Assembly: GCA_964618855.1 (NCBI GenBank)
Contig: CAZUCD010000037.1
Location: forward strand, 1 to 26,414
Reading direction: 5' to 3'
Source: CAZUCD01 sp964618855
Lineage (GTDB): Bacteria > Sumerlaeota > Sumerlaeia > SLMS01 > JANRJK01
DNA length: 26,414 nt
This document shows, in pieces, positions 15,318 to 23,581 of the stretch. The position numbers and the translations under genes are program-made. The notes beneath the pieces are model-generated. The model was not told where the DNA came from. It was given only the letters and a program-made list of their open reading frames with translations, and searched no databases. The first letter of the stretch is position 1, and every line of letters starts with the position of its first letter.

Positions 15318-17039
15318 TCAGACCTCGAGCACGACGGGGAGGATCACCGGGAAGCGCTCCGTCTTCTGCTTGAAGAATCTTCGGAGCTCCTTCTTCAGCA
15401 TCGCCTGCATGACGCTCGTGTCCTCGCGCGACTCGGGCTCCTCGGCGTTGATGGCATCGACGACGAGGCGGCGCGCCTCCTCCAGCATGTCGCGGCTCTC
15501 GTCCTCGTGGACGAACCCGCGCGAGATGATGTCCGGTCCGCTGACGAGTTCCCCCGTCTCGCGGTCGATCGCCACCGTGACCAGCACCATGCCGTCCTCG
15601 CTCAGGTGCTTGCGGTCGCGCAGGACGACCTCCCCCACGTCGCCGATCCCCTTGCCGTCCACGAGCACGCGCCCGTGGGCGACCTTGCCGATGACGCGCG
15701 CGCTGTCGGCTGAGACGGACAGGACCTGTCCGGGCTCCAGGATGACGATCTCGTCGTCCTCCATGCCGAGTTCGAGCGCGATCTGGCGGTGGATGAGGAG
15801 CTGGCGGTGCTCACCGTGCGCCGGAGCAAGGAAACGCGGGTTCGTCAGGTTGATCAGGTGCTTCACGTCGTCGCGGTAGGCGTGGCCGGAGACGTGGATG
15901 CCCGGCGTCGAGCGCTCGTCGTGCACGGTCACCCCCGCCCTGCAAAGGTTGTTGATGATGTTGTAGATCGAGCGCTCGTTGCCGGGGATCATGCGCGCGG
16001 AGAGGATCGCGGTGTCCCCCGGCTGGATGCGCACGTGCTTGTGCGCGCCAAGGGAGATGCGGGACAGGCCGGAGAGCGGCTCGCCCTGCGAGCCCGTCGT
16101 GAGCACCAGCCGCCGGTTGCGCGGCACCGACTCGATCCCCCGCAGGTCGTCCTTGTACTCGCAGGGGATCTCCAGGATGCCGAGTTCCCGCGCGACCCGG
16201 ATGGTGCGCTCCATGTTCAGCCCCGCGGCGAACACGGTGCGGCCGCACTCCGCCGCGATCCTCATGATCGACTGCACGCGGTGGACCGAGCTCGCGAAGC
16301 ACGAGACGACGAGCTGGCCGCGCGCGTCCGCGATGAGCTGCGAGAGCCGCGGGATCACCTCCGCCTCGCTCGGGCAGGAGCCGCGCCGGTCCACATTCGT
16401 CGAGTCCCCGACGAGAAGCAGCACCCCATCCTCGTCCTCCTCCGCGTAGCGCGCGAATGCGTAGTGGTCGAACGCCACGCCGTCCGGGGGGGAGGGGTCG
16501 ATCTTGTAGTCCCCGCTGTGGATCGCCACCCCGGCCGGGGTCCGAATCGCGGCCGCATAGGAGTCCGGCATCGAGTGGGTCACGGCGATCGGCTCGACCT
16601 CGAACTTGGTGCCGACGCGGTACCGCCTGCGGGCCTGGTACACGCGGATGTCCGGGTCGAGCCTGTACTCGCGCAGCTTCTCCTTCAGGAGCGCGGCGGC
16701 GAACTCCCCCGCATAGATCGGGAGGTTCGGCGGCAGCATGGGCAGGACATAGGGGAGCGCGCCGATGTGGTCCTCGTGCGCGTGCGTGATCCACAGGCCG
16801 GCGAGCTCCTTCGCATTGGCGCGCACGAACGCCATGTCCGGGATCACCGCGTCCACGCCGGGCATCTCGTCGCTCGGCATCATCTGGCCGCAGTCGACCA
16901 TCAGCATCTCCCCCTCGCAGCAGTACAGGGCGCAGTTCAGGCCGAACTCGCCGATTCCGCCCAGGGGGATGAACGTCAGCGTCCGCGCCGCGCGCGGCGC
17001 CGCCTCAAGCAGGGGAAGGTTGTTCTTCGAAGGGGTCAC
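15318..17039 (-). CDS. rnj: Ribonuclease J
   Basis: A 573-residue metallo-beta-lactamase/beta-CASP ribonuclease involved in mRNA decay and RNA maturation (endo- and 5'-3' exonuclease in known members). Visible features are FIPLGGIGEFGLN (about 23-35), the zinc motif HAHEDHIGA (86-94), IHSGDYKID, GDSTNVDRRG, the beta-CASP blocks TTGSQGEP and SGHAYRDD, and APAHGEHR. The C-terminal domain is present, so it is full length. The start is GTG at 17039; its ribosome site is weak, but an in-frame TAA at 17069-17067 with no ATG between leaves little choice. It is the first gene of a two-gene unit with the MutT-like enzyme. Confidence 0.95.
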   Translation of the reverse strand: MTPSKNNLPLLEAAPRAARTLTFIPLGGIGEFGLNCALYCCEGEMLMVDCGQMMPSDEMPGVDAVIPDMAFVRANAKELAGLWITHAHEDHIGALPYVLPMLPPNLPIYAGEFAAALLKEKLREYRLDPDIRVYQARRRYRVGTKFEVEPIAVTHSMPDSYAAAIRTPAGVAIHSGDYKIDPSPPDGVAFDHYAFARYAEEDEDGVLLLVGDSTNVDRRGSCPSEAEVIPRLSQLIADARGQLVVSCFASSVHRVQSIMRIAAECGRTVFAAGLNMERTIRVARELGILEIPCEYKDDLRGIESVPRNRRLVLTTGSQGEPLSGLSRISLGAHKHVRIQPGDTAILSARMIPGNERSIYNIINNLCRAGVTVHDERSTPGIHVSGHAYRDDVKHLINLTNPRFLAPAHGEHRQLLIHRQIALELGMEDDEIVILEPGQVLSVSADSARVIGKVAHGRVLVDGKGIGDVGEVVLRDRKHLSEDGMVLVTVAIDRETGELVSGPDIISRGFVHEDESRDMLEEARRLVVDAINAEEPESREDTSVMQAMLKKELRRFFKQKTERFPVILPVVLEV

Positions 17040-17163
17040 TAGGGAGGGGGACGTCCAAGTCGTCGTTTATGTGTCTCGGCCAACGCGTCCAGACTCAGCC
17101 CGCCCCCACCTGTGCGCAAGGGAAGGGGGGATGGTGGCGCGGGGCGCCGGGTCCCGGATCAGC

Positions 17164-17217
17164 CAGGACATAGGCAACCCACTTGGGTCAGGACATGGGT
17201 AACACTTTTTCGCGGGT
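17164..17217. repeat. Tandem direct repeat resembling an insertion-sequence end
   Basis: CAGGACATAGGCAACCC (from 17164) is repeated as CAGGACATGGGTAACAC (from 17189). Both copies end in GGGT, so two units of about 25-29 nt lie head to tail. The motif, on the reverse strand GTTACCCATGTCCTG, resembles from memory the ends of IS481-type elements. No transposase is nearby, so this would be a solo end or remnant. Confidence 0.45.
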
Positions 17218-17219
17218 CG

Positions 17220-17286
17220 GAGGGTGTCCCGCCCGGCCGCCCTTCTCCGGAGCACCCCCATCGGGGCGCCGAGACGGCGCCCCCCC
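17220..17286 (-). repeat. Inverted, partly degenerate hairpin-pair element
   Basis: GGCGCCGAGACGGCGCC followed by a C-run (up to 17286) is the exact reverse complement of hairpin 1 of the 14.3-14.8 kb array. The matching hairpin 2 half to its left (TGTCCCGCCCGGCCGCCC, from about 17225) is decayed. The inner spacer (TTCTCCGGAGCACCCCC) again differs. This is the only copy in the window in this orientation. Confidence 0.75.
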
Positions 17287-17450
17287 AGTTCCAGAGGTCT
17301 CCCGTGTCCACTGTGTCCCCTGTGCAAGCGCCCTCCTCTGCGTTCTTTGCGGGGAGAACCCCTGCCGAACCTCCTCCCCACTCCCGCCTTGCGGCTTCGG
17401 CCCCGGTGGCGGCTGATCTTCCGTGCGCGCTCAGGGGGCGCGGCCCACGC

Positions 17451-18038
17451 ATGAAGATCGCACTCGCCTCGGACCACGCGGGTTTTCGGCTGAAGAAGTT
17501 GATCGAGGGGGACCTGCGCGCCGCCGGGCACGAAACGACGGACTTCGGCTGCCGCAGCGAGGACGCCGCGGACCTCTCCGACCATGTCGCGCCCGCTGCG
17601 GCGGAGCTCGGGCTCGGCGGGTTCGCCTTCGGCATCTTCGTCGACGGGGCGGGATATGGAAGCGGCATGATCGCCAACCTTCACCATGGCGTCTTCGCCG
17701 CGGTGGCGAACGACCCGGTTTCCGCGAAGCTCGCGCGCGAGCACGGCGGGGCGAACGCGCTATGCCTCGGATCGATGGTCGCGGGGGAGCTGGTGCTGCG
17801 CGAGTGCGTGCGGGTGTTCCTCGCGTCGCAGCCCCTGCCGGGCAAGTACGAGGCGCGGCGCGCGAAGATCCGCGCCCTCGCGGAGCAGCACCGCCTCGGG
17901 CCGATGTTCCGCCGCCGCGCGGTCCTCACGGTCGAGGACCTGCGCGAGGCCGTCCTGCAGCGCAGGCCCCTCCTGATCGACGAGGGCACGGTCGTCACGC
18001 CCAGCGTCCTGGACGCCGTGCGCAACCTGCGGCCGTAG
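17451..18038 (+). CDS. RpiB/LacAB-family isomerase-like protein lacking the usual catalytic cysteine
   Basis: A 195-residue protein, about 45 longer than typical RpiB. SDHAGFRLK (7-15) and AKLAREHGGANALCLGS (92-108) are RpiB-family blocks that bind the sugar phosphate. The usual active-site ICGTGIG is replaced by FVDGAGYG (63-70), putting Asp65 where the catalytic Cys lies in E. coli RpiB. The C-terminal extension (LTVEDLREAV, then IDEGTVVTPSVLDAVR) resembles a short segment found in proteins of ethanolamine and related microcompartment loci (for example the start of EutT), recalled from family knowledge. No microcompartment shell gene is present. A standard ribose-5-phosphate isomerase role is therefore doubtful. 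The ATG follows a 411-bp spacer; the flippase starts 37 bp downstream on the same strand. Confidence 0.8.
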   Translation: MKIALASDHAGFRLKKLIEGDLRAAGHETTDFGCRSEDAADLSDHVAPAAAELGLGGFAFGIFVDGAGYGSGMIANLHHGVFAAVANDPVSAKLAREHGGANALCLGSMVAGELVLRECVRVFLASQPLPGKYEARRAKIRALAEQHRLGPMFRRRAVLTVEDLREAVLQRRPLLIDEGTVVTPSVLDAVRNLRP

Positions 18039-18075
18039 TGCCTGCGAGCCCGGCGGCGCGGGGCGCCCCCACCAC

Positions 18076-19425
18076 GTGAGCACCACCGGCCCCGACGGCG
18101 GTTCGCGGTCACCGCGGCCCGGAGTCGCCGCGAACTCGGCGTTCGACATGGCGGCGCAGGTCGCCGTGCTCGCCATCTCCCTCGCGGGCGGCATCGTCCT
18201 GAGCCGCATGCTCGGCGCGGACGGGCGCGGCCGCTACGTGTACGCGACCTTCGTCCTCAGCAGCCTCCTGCTCGGGCTGGCCAACATGGGCGCGGCGCTT
18301 GCGGCGCAGGTGTTCTGCGCGCGGGACCGGTCGCGGCTCGCGGAGGTCCACACCATCGGCGTGATCGTCGCCGTGGCGGCGGGTTGGGGGCTCGGGATCG
18401 CCTGCCACCTCGCGCGGCCACTTCTCGCGCACACCGCCTTCGCGGAGGTGGATCCCCTCCACCTGGCGCTCGTCTGCGCCGCCCTGCCCTTCCAAATCTA
18501 CCTCGCCGTGGCGTACGGCATCCTCGTGGGGCTGGGTGACGTGCGGCTGCGCTCGACGTTCGAGGTCTGCTACCAGTTGGTGCAGAGCCTCGCGGTGATC
18601 GGGTTGATCGTGGTGGCGCGGCGCGCGGGCTCCGGCGAGCCCATCACGCCCCTCGTCGTCGCCTACTTCGCGATCATGGGATGCGGTGCGCCGGTGCTGG
18701 CACGGCTGATCGGGAGGAGCGGCCCGATCTGGGCGCGCCCGAGTGCGGGGCTCGCGCGGGAGTTCCTCCGCTACGGGCGCGACATCTGGATCGGCGGCAT
18801 CGCGAACGAGTTGGCGTGGCGCCTGGACCAGGTGATCGTGCACTCGTCGCTCGGGCCGGCTGCCCTGGGGATCTACAACCTCGCCACGTCGAACGCCGCG
18901 CGGTCGGCCATCGCGGCGGCCGCCCTGACGCGTTCGCTGTACGCGCGCGTGTGCAGCCTTCCGGCCGCGGAGGCCTCGGTCCTGTGCGCGCGCGCGTTCC
19001 GCCAGCTCGTCCTGGTCGGCGGCGCGATGTTCGTGTGCGGCATTGCGGCGGTGCCGCTCATCCCCCTCGTGTACGGGCGCGAGTTCGCCCAGTCCGGGCC
19101 GCTCTTCCTCGTCGTGTTGTGCGGCTGGCTACCGCACAACGCCTCGCGCGTGCTGGCGATGTACTTCACGGGGCACCTCGCCAGGCCGGACATTCCGATG
19201 AAGCTCAACTGGTCGCTGCTTCCGGTGCAGCTTGGGCTGACGTGGTGGCTGGTCGGGGCGCACGGAGTCTGGGGCGCCGCCATCGCCACGGCGGCCAGCT
19301 ACCTGCTCATCGCGCTCTCCTTCGTCATCCTCTTCGCGCGCAGGCCGGAGACGCCCCGCCTTGCGGACCTGCTCCTGCCGCGCGCGTCCGACATCGCAGA
19401 CTGGAAGGGTCTCCTGCGGGGGTGA
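18076..19425 (+). CDS. Polysaccharide flippase (Wzx/MATE-like, oligosaccharide flippase family)
   Basis: A 449-residue, very hydrophobic protein with about 12-14 predicted membrane helices. The opening (AANSAFDMAAQVAVLAIS, then GGIVLSRMLGADGRGRYVYA) is the typical start of lipid-linked oligosaccharide flippases, which turn undecaprenyl-linked glycan units across the inner membrane. GPAALGIYNLATS and IPLVYGREFAQSGPLF in the second half are also family-like. The GTG at 18076 has no clear ribosome site; it is kept because it preserves the whole first helix, but a slightly later start is possible. It probably shares a transcript with the RpiB-like gene. A surface-glycan role agrees with the nearby RmlD-like and glycosyltransferase genes. 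It ends 42 bp from the convergent kinase gene. Confidence 0.85.
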   Translation: MSTTGPDGGSRSPRPGVAANSAFDMAAQVAVLAISLAGGIVLSRMLGADGRGRYVYATFVLSSLLLGLANMGAALAAQVFCARDRSRLAEVHTIGVIVAVAAGWGLGIACHLARPLLAHTAFAEVDPLHLALVCAALPFQIYLAVAYGILVGLGDVRLRSTFEVCYQLVQSLAVIGLIVVARRAGSGEPITPLVVAYFAIMGCGAPVLARLIGRSGPIWARPSAGLAREFLRYGRDIWIGGIANELAWRLDQVIVHSSLGPAALGIYNLATSNAARSAIAAAALTRSLYARVCSLPAAEASVLCARAFRQLVLVGGAMFVCGIAAVPLIPLVYGREFAQSGPLFLVVLCGWLPHNASRVLAMYFTGHLARPDIPMKLNWSLLPVQLGLTWWLVGAHGVWGAAIATAASYLLIALSFVILFARRPETPRLADLLLPRASDIADWKGLLRG

Positions 19426-19467
19426 TTCGGGAATAGGGACCGAAGACCTTACACCCAAGACCCCTCG

Positions 19468-21210
19468 CTACGCAGAGGGCAGGACGAACTCGAAGGTGGC
19501 GCCATCCTGGTCGTCGATGAGCTCGAGGAGGCCGCCGTGGAGGATGGTGATCTGTCGCGCGAGGTAGAGGCCCAGGCCCGCGCCCCCTTGGCCACGCGTG
19601 AGCGTGTTCTCGATCTGGAAGAACCGCTCGAACACCTTCTCGCGGCTCTCGGGAGGGATGGGCTCGCCGAGGTTGCGGATGCGGAGTCGGAACGTCCCCT
19701 CCATGTCAAGCCAGAGGCGGACGAGGACGGGCGTGTGCGGGCGTGCGTACTTGATCGCGTTGTCGAGGACGGCGCCGATCGCCTGGCCGAGGCGCTCCTC
19801 GTCGGCCTCGATGAGGCCCCCCTTGGTCGAGAACTCGACGCGCGCGGTGAGCTGCTTGGCCTCGAAGTCCTTGGCCCGCGCGTCCACGAGGCGCTTGACG
19901 ATCCTCTCGAACGGCACCGCGTGGTGCTCCAGGAGGAGCTGGTCCTGGTCGATCATCGCCGTGTCGATGATCATGTTCACGATGCTGCCCAGCCGCTCGC
20001 AGCTCGTCCCGACGATGCGCAGGAGGTCCTTGTGCGTGTCGCTCAGCCCCTCGCCGTAGAATGTGGTCAGCAGGGAAACGGCCCCGCGCAGGGAGGTGAG
20101 GGGCGTGCGCAGTTCGTGAGAGACGAGGGAGATGAAGTTCGTCTTCATCTCGTCCAGGCGGCGCAGCTCGTGGACCGCCTGGTTCATCGTGATGTCCTCG
20201 AGGAGAATGAGGGCCTCGCCCGAGTCGCCGAGGAACTCGACCGAGAGGCGGAGCGGGCGCGGCGGGTCGTCCTCGGGGACGATGTGGCTCGAAATGGTGA
20301 CGGGCTGCTCGGGGTTGTCGAGCGCGCGGGCGAGCTGGGCGCTGACGGCCTCGGGGGGGAGGACCGACGGCGTCCATTCCCGCGCGACCCTGATGCGGCG
20401 CTTCCGTGCGTCGTGGAGGAGCGGGGAGAGGATCGCGCCGGCGGCGCCGTGCTCCGGCGCGTCGAGCGGCAGGCCTTCGTGGAACGTGGGGATGCGGGCA
20501 AGCTCCGACGCGCGCAGGTTCGCGTGCGAGATGTGGTCCTCCGCGTCGCACAGGAGCACGCCCATGGGAAGGCCGTCGAGGATGCGCTCCAGGCGGTTGC
20601 GCATCGAGTTCATCCTCGCCTGGAGCCGCGCCCGGCCGATCGCCACGCCCACCACCCCGGAGACAGCCTGGAGCAGCGCGACGTCGTCCTGATCGAAGGG
20701 GCGCCGGTCGCGCCTGTTCGTGATGTTGATGACGCCGATCGTCCGGCCGTCGTGCGGGATCGGGCAGGAGATGTAGGTGTTGGTCGAGTAGCGCGAGTCC
20801 TCGCCCTCGGGCGGCTTGGCGTGTCCGAGCCTCGGCCTGCCCTCCGCAAACACGTCCCCGGCGACGCTCTCCGTCACGGGCGTCCGCTGCGCCACCGGGG
20901 CGTCGGGCATGCCCGTTGCCGCGGCCAGCACGAGCTTCGACGGAGCGCGCTCGTCCGAAAGCAGGATCGAGCAGCGCTCGACCTTCATCACCTCGTGCAC
21001 CAGGTCCACGACGGCATCGAGGACACTGTCCAGCGAATCGCCGCTCGATACGAGCGCCGCGATGTGCCCAAACAGCGCGACGGAGGCGGTCGATGAGGCG
21101 GTGGACCTCACCCGACGGGCCTCGGCGGGGCGGCGGTGCGTGGCGTTCGGGAAAATGGCATCGGAGACGAATACTTTTGCACCGCGAACGGCGATGAATC
21201 GCAAGCACAT
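19468..21210 (-). CDS. Sensor histidine kinase with GAF and PAS-like domains
   Basis: Up to 580 residues. A GAF domain (about 45-200) contains VMKVERCSILLSDE and YISCPIPHDGRTIGVINI. A PAS-like region (about 210-340) contains GLPMGVLLCDAEDHISHAN. The HisKA domain has SHELRTP with His365. The ATPase domain has the N box DNAIKYA, FERFFQIE and the G2 box GAGLGLYLARQ. The G1 box is loose (RNLGEPIPPE) but of a form seen in active kinases. No membrane segment is visible, so the sensor is probably cytoplasmic. The ATG at 21210 has no ribosome site, whereas a GTG at 21111 (VRSTASS) has GAGG 8 nt upstream and is a good alternative that removes 33 residues. No response-regulator gene is adjacent, so it is an orphan here. 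Confidence 0.88.
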   Translation of the reverse strand: MCLRFIAVRGAKVFVSDAIFPNATHRRPAEARRVRSTASSTASVALFGHIAALVSSGDSLDSVLDAVVDLVHEVMKVERCSILLSDERAPSKLVLAAATGMPDAPVAQRTPVTESVAGDVFAEGRPRLGHAKPPEGEDSRYSTNTYISCPIPHDGRTIGVINITNRRDRRPFDQDDVALLQAVSGVVGVAIGRARLQARMNSMRNRLERILDGLPMGVLLCDAEDHISHANLRASELARIPTFHEGLPLDAPEHGAAGAILSPLLHDARKRRIRVAREWTPSVLPPEAVSAQLARALDNPEQPVTISSHIVPEDDPPRPLRLSVEFLGDSGEALILLEDITMNQAVHELRRLDEMKTNFISLVSHELRTPLTSLRGAVSLLTTFYGEGLSDTHKDLLRIVGTSCERLGSIVNMIIDTAMIDQDQLLLEHHAVPFERIVKRLVDARAKDFEAKQLTARVEFSTKGGLIEADEERLGQAIGAVLDNAIKYARPHTPVLVRLWLDMEGTFRLRIRNLGEPIPPESREKVFERFFQIENTLTRGQGGAGLGLYLARQITILHGGLLELIDDQDGATFEFVLPSA

Positions 21211-21303
21211 CTGACGTTTTGAAAAGAATTCTTTCTCCGCAGCCCCCCGGCGGGGCAGGGGTCAGGGCATCGCGGTGCGACTTCACGGGGTCGGTGGCAG
21301 GGC

Positions 21304-22209
21304 ATGAAGTGGCTGGTGACGGGTGCGAGCGGGTTCCTGGGCGAGCGCATCGCGGCGGTCCTCCTCGCGCGCGGGCACGAGGTCATCGCGCACGGGCGCT
21401 CCGTGGAGCCGCGCGTGCCGGGGGCGCGCGTCGCGATGGCCGACCTGGCGGATTCGGGGGCGTGCGAGCGGCTCGTGGCGGAGGCGGGGGCGGACGCCCT
21501 CGTGCACGCCGCGGCCCTGACGGACGTCGCCGCGTGCGAGCGCGACCGCCCACGCGCGGAACGCGACATCTGCCATGCGACGCGGATTCTCGCATCCGAG
21601 TGGGCCCGGCAGCGTCCGGGGGCGCCTGCGGCGTACATCTCCACGGACCTCGTCTTCGACGGTGAGGCCGCCCCCTACGGCGAGGGCGCGCCGGCCAAAC
21701 CGATCAGCGCATACGGCTGTCTGAAACTGCAGGCCGAGGATGCGTTCCTCGCGCTGGACGGCGGGATCGTCCTGCGCCCGGCGCTCGTGTTCGGCCTGCC
21801 GGGATCGCGCGGCCGCGGGTTCGTCTCATGGATGCAGGGCGAACTGTTGGCCGGGCGGGCGCTCGCGCTGTTCCACGACGAATTCAGGACCCCGGTGTGG
21901 ACGGACGACGTTGCGGACGCGGCGGAGCGGCTGGTCGCCTCCGGCGCGCCCGGCGGGCGGTACCACGCCGGGGGTCCGGCGCGTCTTTCCCGCTCGGCGA
22001 TGGGCGTCGCCCTTGCCCGCGCGCTGAAGGTGGACGAATCCCTCGTCCGCCCCACGGCGTTGGCGGAGTCGGCCTACCCGGCGCCCAGGCCCCGCGACGT
22101 GTCCCTCGACTCGTCGCTCCTTGGGCACACGCTTCGCTGGACCCCGGTGAGCTTCGCGGATTTCCTTTCTGCACATTCCGAACAGTTGAGGACCCAACCG
22201 TCCCCATGA
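21304..22209 (+). CDS. RmlD-like NAD(P)-dependent sugar reductase/epimerase
   Basis: A 301-residue short-chain dehydrogenase of the extended, dTDP-4-dehydrorhamnose reductase-like type. It has the Rossmann motif GASGFLG (7-13), HAAALTDVAACE, STDLVFDG (113-120) and the catalytic YGCLK (137-141). The C-terminal half follows the RmlD substrate-binding pattern (LRPALVFG, then FHDEFRTPVWTDDVADA). RmlD makes dTDP-L-rhamnose for surface polysaccharides; no other rml gene is present, so the exact substrate is open. The ATG follows a weak GGCAGGG. It heads a plus-strand operon; its stop overlaps the next start as ATGA. Its promoter should lie in 21211-21303, a spacer that includes an AT-rich patch (about 21205-21240), shared with the divergent kinase. 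Confidence 0.85.
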   Translation: MKWLVTGASGFLGERIAAVLLARGHEVIAHGRSVEPRVPGARVAMADLADSGACERLVAEAGADALVHAAALTDVAACERDRPRAERDICHATRILASEWARQRPGAPAAYISTDLVFDGEAAPYGEGAPAKPISAYGCLKLQAEDAFLALDGGIVLRPALVFGLPGSRGRGFVSWMQGELLAGRALALFHDEFRTPVWTDDVADAAERLVASGAPGGRYHAGGPARLSRSAMGVALARALKVDESLVRPTALAESAYPAPRPRDVSLDSSLLGHTLRWTPVSFADFLSAHSEQLRTQPSP

Positions 22210-23573
22210 GCAGGCCAATCGTCGTTCTCCTCGCGCTCGCAGCAGCCTCCCTCCTGGGGGGGCGCGCCATCGCGCAGGACAAGCCCCTCCGGATCATCAT
22301 CTCCTCCGACCTGCGCAAGGTGTACTACGCCAACGCGGATCTCGCGGCGGAGAAGCCAGCCGACGCCTTCGAGAAGGCTGTCAAGGACCAGCAGGCCGCC
22401 GATCCAGACGCCTTCTTCCTCGATGCGGGATACTCGCTCGCCCCCATTTCGCAGATGGAGACCGGCTATGGCTACCCCTCGCACAAGGCGCTGCGGACGC
22501 TGAACGCGGACGCGATCAACCTGACGGCGACGGACACATTCTACGCCGCCGGGCGCCAGTGGGGCGTCGCCTCGATCACGGACGAGAAGGAGAAGGGGCG
22601 CTACGTCGCACGGCTCGGCTTCAAGGGCGTGGACAACTCGTTCTTCATGGCGCGCGCCGCGTCGGAAGTCTCCCGCGGCCCGCGCAAGCTGCGCATCGTG
22701 AGCCTGTCCGACCCCGACCGCGTGTCGATTTGGCCCGACCTGCGCACGAGGTTCGTCTTCGACGAGAACGCCGCGCTCAAGGCCATGCGCCCGACCGGCG
22801 ACGCCAACACCTTCACCATCGCACTCGGGGAGATGGATCCCGCCGTCCTGACGCGCATCGCCGCCGGCAACGACCGCCCCGATCTGATCGTAAGCCTGAC
22901 CGGCAAGCGCGACGCCTCGATTCGCGGCGGGGGGAACACCACCCCCATCGTGCAGTTGCCGCCACCGGGGTCCCTCCTGCTCATCGAGGCGAACAACGAC
23001 GGCAGCATCGTCCCCAAGGCCATCCCCTTCGCCGACGCGGACAAGGTCGCCAAGGGCTGGACCGCCCCCGTCCCGGACCTCGGCATCGGCATCGGCAATG
23101 CCGCGGAGTCACTCCCGGAGAAGCTCGGCGCCGCCAAGGACAAGATCGAGATGGCCGTCTTCGAGCGCGACGACCTGAAGCACCTCTCCGCCCGCAAGCG
23201 CATCCGCGGCTACAACATCGAGGTCGCCGGCAAGCCCCACCGCGCCTGGCGACTCACCACCGCCATCGTCTACAACACCCCCGACGGCGGCGCCTACGAG
23301 GCCGGAGGTTGGAGCCGCCTCGACATGCTCGTCATGCTCGACGACAAGCACGTCCTCCGCAAGGTCGTCACCAAGACCCCCGTCGCCTACATGGACTTCA
23401 TGTTCGACCCCTCCCCGTTCTTCGAAACGCTCTACGGCAAGGACCCGAAGGAGTGGTACGTGGATGCACCGCGCTACCCGGGCGGGGAGGAGCTGCTCGA
23501 GTGGATCCTCGCGGACCTTCGCCGGGTGGTGGAGCTGGACAGGACCCTCTACCCGGACAAGCCGGCGACCTGA
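22206..23573 (+). CDS. Secreted protein with degenerate UshA/metallophosphatase-like N-terminus
   Basis: A 455-residue protein with a signal peptide (IVVLLALAAASLLGGRAIA). The mature start, LRIIISSDLRKVYY, and the block FFLDAGYSLAP, then ALRTLNADAINLTATD, follow the order of the first blocks of 5'-nucleotidase/UshA-type metallophosphatases (strand with DxH, GD, then a GNHE-type region). The His and Asn ligands are missing, so phosphatase activity is unlikely; this is inference from weak similarity. Residues after about 300 contain HRAWRLTTAIVYNTPDGG and DMLVMLDDKHVLRKVV, which I do not recognise. The start is fixed by the 4-bp ATGA overlap with the RmlD-like gene, although the ribosome site is poor. 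It probably works in the periplasm or envelope. Confidence 0.7.
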   Translation: MSRPIVVLLALAAASLLGGRAIAQDKPLRIIISSDLRKVYYANADLAAEKPADAFEKAVKDQQAADPDAFFLDAGYSLAPISQMETGYGYPSHKALRTLNADAINLTATDTFYAAGRQWGVASITDEKEKGRYVARLGFKGVDNSFFMARAASEVSRGPRKLRIVSLSDPDRVSIWPDLRTRFVFDENAALKAMRPTGDANTFTIALGEMDPAVLTRIAAGNDRPDLIVSLTGKRDASIRGGGNTTPIVQLPPPGSLLLIEANNDGSIVPKAIPFADADKVAKGWTAPVPDLGIGIGNAAESLPEKLGAAKDKIEMAVFERDDLKHLSARKRIRGYNIEVAGKPHRAWRLTTAIVYNTPDGGAYEAGGWSRLDMLVMLDDKHVLRKVVTKTPVAYMDFMFDPSPFFETLYGKDPKEWYVDAPRYPGGEELLEWILADLRRVVELDRTLYPDKPAT

Positions 23574-23581
23574 CGGCCCGA

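Larger units (their letters stand above)
17040..17450. other. 411-bp divergent intergenic region between rnj and the RpiB-like gene
   Basis: No gene is supported. It holds the tandem repeat at 17164-17217 and an inverted hairpin element at about 17220-17286. At about 17336-17357 the stretch TGCGTTCTTTGCGGGG resembles the CTTTGCG repeats near 26.3 kb. Promoters for rnj and the RpiB-like gene must lie here, but I see no convincing boxes. Confidence 0.5.

Noticed and set aside
19426..19467. Possible terminator between the convergent flippase and kinase genes
   Set aside because: Only a weak 5-bp stem (TTCGG/CCGAA) with no T-tract.
19670..19760. Loose G1 box (RNLGEPIPPE) read as a dead kinase
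   Set aside because: The N, F and G2 boxes and the phospho-acceptor His are intact, and similar loose G1 boxes occur in working kinases.
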